Shown here: in pieces, positions 8,630 through 16,134 of the stretch
Layout of the letters: the number at the start of each line of letters is the position of its first letter
How positions within the stretch are numbered: position 1 is the stretch's first letter
Made by a program: the position numbers and the translations under genes
The notes under the pieces: model-generated
What the model was told of the DNA's origin: nothing
What the model saw: only the letters and a program-made list of their open reading frames with translations
The model's database searches: none
Source: Haloferax prahovense DSM 18310
GTDB lineage: Archaea; Halobacteriota; Halobacteria; Halobacteriales; Haloferacaceae
Length of the DNA: 64,000 nt
Assembly: GCF_000336815.1 (NCBI RefSeq)
Contig: NZ_AOLG01000056.1
Location: forward strand, 62,525 to 126,524
Reading direction: 5' to 3'

Positions 8630-9403
8630 ATGGCACCTAACGAAAGCGAAGGCGGCGGCAAGCGCGTGAAGGCGGTCATGCGCTCGTACCGGGTAATCGG
8701 CGTTCTGCGAGAGCAGGGAACGGTGCGGATTAACGACGTCGCGGACGCGCTCGGGGTGCCGACCAGTACCGCGCACGTGCATCTGAAAACGCTCGAGGCG
8801 GCGGGGTACGTCGTCAAGGACGAACACGGGTACCGACTCGGCCTTCGGTTCCTCCGCGACGGAAGCATCACCCGGGGGCGCTTGGACGTGTACGGCGCGT
8901 CGCGGTCCGAAATCAAGGACCTCGCGGAGTCGACCGGTGAGGTGGCGAATCTCGGCGTCGAGGAGAACGGACAGCGGGTCATCGTCTACCAGGCTGAGGG
9001 CGACAAGGCGGTGTACGACAACGCGCCGATCGGTGAGTTCACCCACATGCATTGGACCGCGCTCGGAAAGGCGATTCTCGCGGAACTCCCCGGCGAGCGG
9101 GTGACCGAAATCGTCGACGAGTACGGGCTCCCGACGAAGACCGACCACACGATCAGCGACCGGGACGCGCTCCTCGAAGAACTCGAGACGATACGGGAGC
9201 GAGGGTACGCGCTCGAAGACGAAGAGCGGAGAGACGGGATTCGGTCCATCGCGGTTCCGCTGGTCAGCGACGGGTCGGTCATCGGCGCGGTGTCGCTTTC
9301 CGGACCGAAAGAGCGGTTCAACGACGACCGAATCGTAGACGAACTGTTCCCGGCGCTCAGAGACCGGAAGAACGTCATCGAGGTCAAGTACGCGTACGAC
9401 TGA
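8630..9403 (+). CDS. IclR family transcriptional regulator
   Basis: Protein of 257 aa with an N-terminal winged helix (about residues 18-75; INDVADALGVPTSTAHVHLK is the HTH) and a C-terminal IclR effector-binding domain (MHWTALGKAIL, RDGIRSIAVPL, VSLSGP). It sits beside mannonate dehydratase and a TRAP transporter and probably senses a uronate or KDG-type intermediate. The ATG at 8630 was chosen over an upstream in-frame ATG because a TATA-like box sits 24-29 bp before it. Palindromes at its own promoter and before uxuA suggest it regulates itself and the downstream genes. The second IclR protein (35762-36544) is clearly related. Confidence 0.92.
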   Translation: MAPNESEGGGKRVKAVMRSYRVIGVLREQGTVRINDVADALGVPTSTAHVHLKTLEAAGYVVKDEHGYRLGLRFLRDGSITRGRLDVYGASRSEIKDLAESTGEVANLGVEENGQRVIVYQAEGDKAVYDNAPIGEFTHMHWTALGKAILAELPGERVTEIVDEYGLPTKTDHTISDRDALLEELETIRERGYALEDEERRDGIRSIAVPLVSDGSVIGAVSLSGPKERFNDDRIVDELFPALRDRKNVIEVKYAYD

Positions 9404-9443
9404 GCGCCATCCCCCGGTCGTTTCATCGAGTCGAACGAAACCG

Positions 9444-9460
9444 TTCCACTATGAGTGGAA
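9444..9460. promoter_or_regulatory. Putative IclR operator before uxuA
   Basis: TTCCACT-ATG-AGTGGAA is a perfect 7-bp inverted repeat with a 3-nt centre, the best copy of a motif also found at 8584-8600 and 8342-8358. It lies 140-156 bp before the uxuA ATG and about 107 bp before its TATA-like element (CTTTTAC, 9567-9573). Confidence 0.6.
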
Positions 9461-9599
9461 TACAACTTCACGAAGATACGTTATGGATTCGAAACTGGCT
9501 ATAGAGTGGCTCTAGAGGCTGATTCGGTGGTTCTCCGGACGACGACGCCGACATCTGTGCGAAACGCTTTTACTTGGAGTGAGTCTGGGATGTGAGTGT

Positions 9600-10553
9600 A
9601 TGAATCCAGCAGTGATGCTGCCTCCCTCCCCGGACAGACGGTGGACCCTCGCCAAGCAACTCGGCGTCGAAAGCGCCGTCGTACGGTTCTGGGGCGTCGA
9701 CGACTGGTGGGAGTACGAGACGTTACTCGAAACCCGAAACCGGTTCGCAGACCACGGATTCTCACTGGACGTCGTCGAGGACCGCCCGCCCATGGAGCGA
9801 ACGGTCCTCGGTCAGGAGGGTCGAGACGAGGAGATCGAGACGGTGAAACGGCTGCTTCGGAACATGGGACGCCTCGGCATCGACGTGTACTGCTGGGTGT
9901 GGACCGAAAACCCCGTCGGCGTCCTCAGAACCTCCGATTCGATTCCGGACCGCGGTGACTCGCTCGTCACCGGGTACGACCACGAGTGGATAGAGCGCGC
10001 CGAGGACCACCCTGCGGCGGGTATCACCGAGGAGGAGCTGTGGGACAACCTCCAGTACTTCCTGGACGAGGTCGTGCCGGTCGCCGAGGAGGCGGGCGTC
10101 AAGATGGCGCTCCACCCGGACGACCCGCCGGTCGAGGAGCTTCGGGGAGTTCCCCGCCTCGTCACATCGCTCGAACGGTACGAGCGCGTCTTGGAACTCC
10201 ACGAGAGCCCCAACCACGGCGTCACGTTCTGCCAGGGGAACTTCGCCGCGATGGGCGAAGACGTCCCGTCGGCGATTCGACGTCTCGGAGAGCGGATTCA
10301 CTTCGTCCACTTCCGCGACGTCGAAGGGACGCCCGAGTCGTTCGTGGAGACGTGGCACGACGACGGGCCCACCGACATGACGGCGGCGATGGAAGCGTAC
10401 CAAGACATCGGCTTCGACGGGGCGATTCGCCCCGACCACGTCCCCAAGATGCTCGGCGAGGAGGACCGAGCGGAAGCCCACGCGGGGTACACCGACATGG
10501 GCCGGCTGTTCGCAATCGGCTACATGAAGGGCCTCATCGAACGCGGACAGTAA
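9600..10553 (+). CDS. uxuA: D-mannonate dehydratase
   Basis: Enzyme of 317 aa converting D-mannonate to 2-keto-3-deoxygluconate. UxuA-family motifs are present: MALHPDDPP, NHGVTFCQGNF, IHFVHFRDVEG and GFDGAIRPDHVP, which carry the conserved His, Cys and Asp residues around the metal site. It is shorter than the roughly 390-aa enterobacterial enzyme, as is usual for archaeal forms. The ATG at 9600 lies about 27-33 bp after CTTTTAC, fitting a leaderless mRNA. Its product feeds the KDG kinase (24518) and KDPG aldolase (25613) of this window. Confidence 0.92.
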   Translation: MNPAVMLPPSPDRRWTLAKQLGVESAVVRFWGVDDWWEYETLLETRNRFADHGFSLDVVEDRPPMERTVLGQEGRDEEIETVKRLLRNMGRLGIDVYCWVWTENPVGVLRTSDSIPDRGDSLVTGYDHEWIERAEDHPAAGITEEELWDNLQYFLDEVVPVAEEAGVKMALHPDDPPVEELRGVPRLVTSLERYERVLELHESPNHGVTFCQGNFAAMGEDVPSAIRRLGERIHFVHFRDVEGTPESFVETWHDDGPTDMTAAMEAYQDIGFDGAIRPDHVPKMLGEEDRAEAHAGYTDMGRLFAIGYMKGLIERGQ

Positions 10554-10723
10554 CGCTGTAGCCCGGCTGGTCGGCCTCGCCTCGACTCGATCGGTGACTG
10601 CCGGCGACTGCGGCGAGTGACGAGTCGAACTACCCAGAGCAGATGACATCTATCCTATGATATATTATTAAAATGAATTATTGCGATAGATATAAGTACC
10701 AGTGTAGAATCGTTGTGAATGGT

Positions 10724-11794
10724 ATGCGTAGACAAAGCCGACGGAGCTTCATGGAACAGCTCGGGCTACTCACTGGCACCGGGGCAATCGCATCGATGGC
10801 TGGCTGCATGGGCGGCGGTTCCGGCTCCGGAACCGACGGCACGACCGGTTCGGACGACTCAGACACCGATACGACGGAGAGCGGTGGCGGCGGTCAGAGC
10901 CAATCGCTCATCATCGGGAGTGTCTTCCCTAGCGGGCACGTCATCAACGAGATGGCCAAGGAGTGGGCCTCTTCCGTCGAAGCGGAGACCGAGGGGCGAG
11001 TGGCGATCACCATCGAGGAGTCCTTCGGTGGCGAAAAGGAGGTCATGGAACAGACGCAAATCGGCTCCATCGACGGGACCATCATCGGGACGCGCTGGGT
11101 CATCGACTACGACCCCAAGAACTTCTGGGTCGAGTCGCCGTTCGTCTTCGAGGGCTGGGAACAGCAGCGGCGCGCCTTCCAGACGGAGTTCTTCGACGAC
11201 GGCCGACAGCGCCTCCGCGAGCAGGGTAAACAGATGCTCGTGAACGAACCGGTGTACCGCGGCTACCGACACACGACCGGGAACAAGGCCTTCGAGACGC
11301 CCGAGGACATTCAGGGAACCAACCTGCGGGTGCCCGACCTCACCCCGTGGGTGAACATCTGGAGCGGCATCGGCGCGAGTCCGACCACCGTCGCCTTCGA
11401 CGAACTCTACAGCGCGCTGCAGCAGGGCGTCGTCGACGCTCAAGAGAACCCCGCCGAGACCGTCCGGTCGTCCTCGCTGTACGAGGTGCAGGACTACTAC
11501 ACGCTGACCAAGCACCTCGCGTCGACGGGGTGGTTCACGCTCGGCACCCAGGCGCTGTCAAACATCTCCGACGAGGACCAGACGACGATGGTCGACTCGT
11601 TGACGTCCAGCATCCAAGAGCTCAGCAGCAGCATCGCTGAATCGGAGTCACAGGCCATCGAAGCGCTGAAAGAACAGGGAATGAACGTGGTCGAACCCGA
11701 CCGAGACGCGTGGTTAGAGGCGGCGAAAGAGCCGCTCCAAACGCAGTTCGAGGAGAACTGGGAACCGTCGCTCGAAGAAGTGCGAAACATTTGA
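10724..11794 (+). CDS. TRAP transporter substrate-binding lipoprotein (DctP family)
   Basis: Periplasmic-type solute receptor of 356 aa that captures substrate for the DctQ/DctM membrane partners downstream. The N-terminus carries a twin-arginine signal (RRSFMEQLG) and a lipobox SMAGC with Cys28, followed by a Ser/Gly/Asp linker. The DctP core includes GTNLRVPD and the typical TRAP segment VVDAQENP. The start is ATG at 10724, 28-35 bp after GATATAAG (10689-10696). Proximity to uxuA suggests a uronate or aldonate substrate; this is inference. Confidence 0.9.
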   Translation: MRRQSRRSFMEQLGLLTGTGAIASMAGCMGGGSGSGTDGTTGSDDSDTDTTESGGGGQSQSLIIGSVFPSGHVINEMAKEWASSVEAETEGRVAITIEESFGGEKEVMEQTQIGSIDGTIIGTRWVIDYDPKNFWVESPFVFEGWEQQRRAFQTEFFDDGRQRLREQGKQMLVNEPVYRGYRHTTGNKAFETPEDIQGTNLRVPDLTPWVNIWSGIGASPTTVAFDELYSALQQGVVDAQENPAETVRSSSLYEVQDYYTLTKHLASTGWFTLGTQALSNISDEDQTTMVDSLTSSIQELSSSIAESESQAIEALKEQGMNVVEPDRDAWLEAAKEPLQTQFEENWEPSLEEVRNI

Positions 11795-11819
11795 GCGGAC
11801 GCTTACTCGTAGAGCACCC

Positions 11820-12371
11820 ATGGAAGAAGTAAATCTCGCAACGAAACTCGGCCGGCTTTTCGACGGGTTGGTCACATCCATCGCGTTAGCACTCTACGTG
11901 CTGATGATACTCGTCGTCGGGTTACAGATTCTGACCCGCTGGGTCCTGGGTTCGATACTCGGGTCGAGTCTCCCGTGGACGGTCAATCTCTCGCAGATGC
12001 TGCTCGTGTACATCACGTTCTTCGGCGCGGCGGTCGCCAGTCGAAAGCGACAGCACATCTCGCTCGACCTCCTCGTCTCGCGGCTCTCCGACGGCGTCAT
12101 CCGGGTGCTAACCGGTCTTCGGACGCTCCTCATCCTCGCGTTCGTCGGCGTCATGGTCTCCGGAGCGTACCCGCTGTACCTACAGAACCGGGGATTCGGG
12201 ATGGGAGCGCTCCCGTCGCACCCGCCGTTCACCGAAGCGTGGCTGTACGTTCCCGCCGTCGTCGGCGGTGTCTGTATCGCGATCTACGCGCTTCGCGACC
12301 TGTGGCTCGTCGCCGTCGCGCCAGAAACGATTATCGAGGACATCAAAGGAGAAGACGAAAATGCAGAGTGA
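11820..12371 (+). CDS. TRAP transporter small permease (DctQ family)
   Basis: Protein of 183 aa with four membrane helices. It contains the small-subunit pattern SLPWTVNLSQMLLVYITFFGAAVASRKRQHISLDLL, given here only by position (about residues 47-81), which holds the conserved Trp and the RKRQHI-LD basic segment. It lies 25 bp after dctP. Its stop overlaps the start of a 19-codon mini-ORF that bridges to dctM. Confidence 0.92.
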   Translation: MEEVNLATKLGRLFDGLVTSIALALYVLMILVVGLQILTRWVLGSILGSSLPWTVNLSQMLLVYITFFGAAVASRKRQHISLDLLVSRLSDGVIRVLTGLRTLLILAFVGVMVSGAYPLYLQNRGFGMGALPSHPPFTEAWLYVPAVVGGVCIAIYALRDLWLVAVAPETIIEDIKGEDENAE

Positions 12372-12420
12372 GCACCGCCTCCGAGCCGAGACGCGTCCGC
12401 TTCAGGGAGGGACCCGATAA
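12361..12420 (+). other. 19-codon mini-ORF bridging dctQ and dctM
   Basis: An ATG at 12361 overlaps the dctQ stop (ends 12371) in another frame. The short frame runs MQSEHRLRAETRPLQGGTR to TAA at 12418-12420, and that stop shares its last A with the dctM ATG (TAATG). A GGGAGG lies near 12405-12412. It may only maintain ribosome flow between the subunits; no function for the peptide can be claimed. Confidence 0.4.
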
Positions 12421-13718
12421 TGGCCGATGTCGTTCTGCTCGGACTGTTCATCGGCGTCCTGCTCGTCCTGTACCTGTTCGAAGTCCCCGTCGTGTACGCG
12501 CTGGGGCTGACGAGTCTCATCCTCATGTGGACCACGTCGATTCCGTTCGAGCCGCTTCTGGTCGCCCAGACGATGGTCTCCGGGACCAACTCGTTCGTGC
12601 TGTTGGCGATTCCGCTGTTCCTCCAGACGGGGCTGTTGATGAACAAGCTCGGCCTGACGGACGTCATCTTCGACTTCGCGAAGGCCATCGTCGGCCCGAT
12701 TCGCGGCGGGCTCGCTCACGTCAACATCGTCGCCAGTATCATCTTCTCCGGAATGACGGGGACCGCCGCAGCGGACGCCGCGGGCCTCGGCGCTATCGAG
12801 TACCGCGCGATGCGCGAGGAAGGATACGACCAGGGATTCAGCGTCGCCGTCACCGGGTCGTCGTCCATCATCGGCCCGATTATCCCGCCGAGCGTCCCGC
12901 TCATCATCTACGGGATTCTCGCGCAGGTCTCCATTGGCACGCTGTTCATCGCCGGACTCGTCCCGGGGCTGGTGATGGGCGTCGGACTGATGGCGCTGTG
13001 TAGTTTCTACGCCCATCGGAACGGCTACGAGAAGGGCGACTGGTGGTCGCTCGGCGAACTCGGCCGGACCTGTTACCGGGCGCTGCCCGCGCTCGGCACC
13101 CCGGCGCTCATCATCGGCGGGATTCTGGGCGGCTGGTTCACCGCGACCGAGGCGGGCGCAGTCGCGCTGTTCTACACGCTCATCATCGGGACCGTCTTCT
13201 ACGACGGCCTCTCTCGGGAGGAACTCGTCGCGTCGTTCGACGAGGGGATGACCCACACCGCGACGCTCACGTTCATCGTCGCGGCGGCGTCCCTGTACGG
13301 CTTTCTCATCCGTCGCGCACAGCTCCCGGAGATTCTCGCACAGGCCATCACGGGCGTCTCGACGGACCCGCTCGTGCTCATGTTGCTCATCGCGGGCGTT
13401 CTGTTCATCGTCGGGCTGATGTTGGAGACGATTGCGGCGATAACCATCCTCACGCCGGTGTTCCTCCCCATCGTCGAGCAGACCGCTATCAGCCCGATTC
13501 ACTTCGGCGTCGTGATGATCGTCACGCTGATGATCGGCCTGCTCACGCCGCCGTTCGGCGTCATCCTGTTCGTGCTCAACGCCGTCACCGGCGTCTCGCT
13601 CGAACGGATTACTCGGCACATGGTCCCGTTCTACCTGCCGCTTCTGTTGACCCTCCTGTCGATTATCGTCTTCCCGGAGCTCGTCCTCTGGCTGCCGCGC
13701 GCGATAGGGCTCGCCTGA
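12420..13718 (+). CDS. TRAP transporter large permease (DctM family)
   Basis: Protein of 432 aa with about 12 membrane helices, the translocation subunit of the tripartite sodium-coupled importer. DctM landmarks include IPLFLQTGLLMNKLG, SGMTGTAAADAAGLGAIEY, GSSSIIGPIIPPSVPLIIYG and a C-terminal LTPPFGVILFV. The start overlaps the mini-ORF stop (TAATG) and has a purine-rich ribosome site upstream. With dctP and dctQ it forms one operon. Confidence 0.94.
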   Translation: MADVVLLGLFIGVLLVLYLFEVPVVYALGLTSLILMWTTSIPFEPLLVAQTMVSGTNSFVLLAIPLFLQTGLLMNKLGLTDVIFDFAKAIVGPIRGGLAHVNIVASIIFSGMTGTAAADAAGLGAIEYRAMREEGYDQGFSVAVTGSSSIIGPIIPPSVPLIIYGILAQVSIGTLFIAGLVPGLVMGVGLMALCSFYAHRNGYEKGDWWSLGELGRTCYRALPALGTPALIIGGILGGWFTATEAGAVALFYTLIIGTVFYDGLSREELVASFDEGMTHTATLTFIVAAASLYGFLIRRAQLPEILAQAITGVSTDPLVLMLLIAGVLFIVGLMLETIAAITILTPVFLPIVEQTAISPIHFGVVMIVTLMIGLLTPPFGVILFVLNAVTGVSLERITRHMVPFYLPLLLTLLSIIVFPELVLWLPRAIGLA

Positions 13719-13844
13719 GCGGCGCTCCAATCTCTTTTTACAACGGCTACCGCCGGCGCGTAGATGACGGTCCGGGAGCGATTCGCTTCGCGAGTTCGTC
13801 TGTCGACCGCAAGAGTTAGCATGTCGTAGTCGGTGGAATCGGAT

Positions 13845-14612
13845 ATGGTGGAGACATCACCCACGGTTACCGTATCGGATAGCGCTGCGGTCGTCATCGG
13901 CGGCACGAGCGGCATCGGTCGGGCCATCGCGCTCGCCTTCGCCGACGACGGTGCCGACGTTGTGGCGACGAGTCGCAGCGCGGACGCCGTCGAGGAGACC
14001 GCCGAGGAGCTCCGCGACCGCGGCGCGAAGACCGCCGAGGTGACGTGTGACGTCCGAGACGACGAGTCGATAGAGAACCTCTACGAGGTCGCCAGCGACG
14101 CCATCGGAGACGTCGACATCCTCGTGAACTCGGCGGGGTCGGTCGCGAGAGCGTCCGTCTCGGAGATGAGCGACGACCAGTGGAGTCAAGACATCGACGT
14201 GAACCTGACGGGCGTCTTTCGGGCGTGCCGCGTCTTCGGCCGCGAGATGGAGTCCGGGAGCATCGTGAACATCTCCTCGATGTCAGCACGGCAGGCCCGC
14301 GAGGAGCGCCCGGCCTACTGCGCCGCGAAGAGCGGCGTGAACGGGCTCACGCGCGCCGCGGCGGCCGACCTCGCGCCCGACGTGCGCGTCAACGCAATCG
14401 AGCCGGGGTTCGTCAATACCCCGCTCGCGGGCGACGGCTTCAACGAGGGAACCGAACTGCGAAAGAAGATAGACGAGGGAACGCCGATGGAACGCGTCGC
14501 GACGCCGGACGAAATCGCGGGCGCGGCCGTCTACCTCGCCAGCGACGCGGCGTCGTTCACGACGGGCGCGGTCATCACCGTCGACGGCGGCTACAACGAC
14601 AACGCGTTATAG
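13845..14612 (+). CDS. SDR family oxidoreductase, possible fructuronate reductase
   Basis: Short-chain dehydrogenase of 255 aa: cofactor loop GGTSGIG near residues 19-25, NSAG, catalytic Ser in NISSMSA and the YCAAK tetrad motif. It follows the TRAP operon and uxuA in the same direction. In this pathway the missing step between keto-uronate (fructuronate) and mannonate is an NAD(P)H-dependent reduction, so a fructuronate/mannonate oxidoreductase role is plausible, but SDR sequences do not give substrate. The ATG at 13845 is preferred; GTG at 13833 is an alternative. Its 3' end overlaps the convergent dehydrogenase gene by 6 nt. Confidence 0.85.
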   Translation: MVETSPTVTVSDSAAVVIGGTSGIGRAIALAFADDGADVVATSRSADAVEETAEELRDRGAKTAEVTCDVRDDESIENLYEVASDAIGDVDILVNSAGSVARASVSEMSDDQWSQDIDVNLTGVFRACRVFGREMESGSIVNISSMSARQAREERPAYCAAKSGVNGLTRAAAADLAPDVRVNAIEPGFVNTPLAGDGFNEGTELRKKIDEGTPMERVATPDEIAGAAVYLASDAASFTTGAVITVDGGYNDNAL

Positions 14613-15647
14613 CGCGTCGCTGACGCGGATTACGCCTTTTACTTCTTCGGGCTCGGCTGCGCGGTCAAACGCGGCCTGCGTGTCCTCGAACGACGACTCG
14701 AAGGTCACGATACTGTCGACGTCGAACCGACCCGTCTCGATTCCCTCGATGGCCTTCGGGTACGTGTTACTGAATCTGAACGAGCCCTTCAGGTCGTACT
14801 CTTGCCCGATGGTCTCGACGATGTCAGTGGGGAACTCGGGTTCGAGGGGGATACCGACGAAGACGACGGTGCCGCCGCGTTTGACGGCCTCGGTCGTCGT
14901 CTCGATGGCGCCGCCGAAGCCGGAACTCTCGAGGACCACGTCGACGCCGCGTTCGTCGACGTGTTCGCGAATCGTCTCGACGGGGTCGGACTCCGTCACG
15001 TCGACCGCGTAGTCGACGCCGCGGGACTCGGCCAGTGCGAGCTTTTCGGGGACGACGTCGGTCAGGACGACCGTCTCGGCCCCGCGGGCCATCGCGACTT
15101 CCGAGACGAGCTGACCGATGGGGCCGCCGCCGGTGACCAACACCGTGTCCCCGTCGGAGACGCCGCCGCGCTGACAGGCGTGCATCGCGACGCTCAGCGG
15201 TTCCGCGAGCGCCCCTTCCCGGAGCGACACCGAGTCCGGAAGCGCGTACAGGTACTCGGCGGGCCACGCGACGTACTCGGTCAGCGCGCCCTCGACCGGC
15301 GGCGAAGACATGTACTCCATATCCTCACAGAGGTGGTAGGTGTCGTCGCCGGCGCAGTACCCGCACTCTCCGCACGGGAGACCGGGTTCGATTGCCACGC
15401 GGTCGTCGGGACCGACGCGGGAGACCCCGTCGCCAACCTCGACGACAGTACCGGCGGCCTCGTGACCGAGGACGTGGGGGAACTCGACGACGTTGCCCCC
15501 GTTTTCCCCGTGTTGGTAGTAGTGTAAGTCGGACCCGCAGATGCCGACGCGGTCGATTCGAACCAGAACTTCGTCGGGGGCGATTGTCGGGAGGTCTCGC
15601 TCGACAAGTGTGAATTCACTAACAGCTGTGAGCTCGCAGGTTCGCAT
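14607..15647 (-). CDS. Zinc-dependent alcohol/polyol dehydrogenase
   Basis: Medium-chain dehydrogenase of 346 aa. The catalytic zinc site is Cys37 (GICGSD) with His62-Glu63 (GHE); the structural zinc cysteines are Cys92, Cys95, Cys98 and Cys107; the NAD(P) loop is GGGPIG. It resembles sorbitol, L-idonate and threonine dehydrogenases. Context beside uronate genes suggests oxidation of a polyol or aldonate, but substrate is unknown. The start is ATG at 15647; a GAATATAACC box lies about 25-32 bp upstream on this strand (15670-15680). The gene is convergent with the SDR gene and overlaps its stop (14607-14612). Confidence 0.9.
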   Translation of the reverse strand: MRTCELTAVSEFTLVERDLPTIAPDEVLVRIDRVGICGSDLHYYQHGENGGNVVEFPHVLGHEAAGTVVEVGDGVSRVGPDDRVAIEPGLPCGECGYCAGDDTYHLCEDMEYMSSPPVEGALTEYVAWPAEYLYALPDSVSLREGALAEPLSVAMHACQRGGVSDGDTVLVTGGGPIGQLVSEVAMARGAETVVLTDVVPEKLALAESRGVDYAVDVTESDPVETIREHVDERGVDVVLESSGFGGAIETTTEAVKRGGTVVFVGIPLEPEFPTDIVETIGQEYDLKGSFRFSNTYPKAIEGIETGRFDVDSIVTFESSFEDTQAAFDRAAEPEEVKGVIRVSDAL

Positions 15648-16134
15648 GCTTGTACCGAAGAGAATTACGGTTATATTCCTTTTGCCGCGTGGGTCACGAT
15701 GGGCGATAGCGTGGAGCGTATTCACCGCGCTCGACCGGTGAGTTCGCCCTCTCAGAGGATAGTTAACAGAGACAGACAAATCATGCTATCGTTCTATAAA
15801 CGCACATCTTCACGTAGAGACTATAATCTGAATTATTTGAGTTATTTATTATTCATATACCATATCCGACTTTGAGGACAATACCTCCACAAAATAGCAG
15901 ATATGAATTTCAAACAGAATTAGTTCTAACAACCCAACGAGGACCCGAGTGTCAGAATTGTTCAATTTGAACACTAATATCGGCCCATTACCGCTACGAT
16001 TTTACACTGATAGAGGTGGAACACACAACAGAACCACGGCGCGACACGCCCTCGGCCGCGGGGCCGAACGTCACGATACGCCGTCGCGTGGCGGGACTCT
16101 CCCCGCGGCGGTCGTCGTGGGGCGCGTTGGGCGT
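15648..16134. other. AT-rich intergenic region
   Basis: About 490 bp. The left part holds the promoter of the leftward dehydrogenase. The middle (15780-15980) is AT-rich with no gene; it contains a small perfect palindrome TGTTCAA-T-TTGAACA at 15959-15973. The right part (15980-16134) is G+C-rich but without a convincing frame. Confidence 0.5.

Noticed and set aside
12402..13730. 442-aa minus-strand frame across dctM
   Set aside because: Composition is Arg/Asp/Glu/His repetitive and mirrors the codon structure of the well-supported permease gene.
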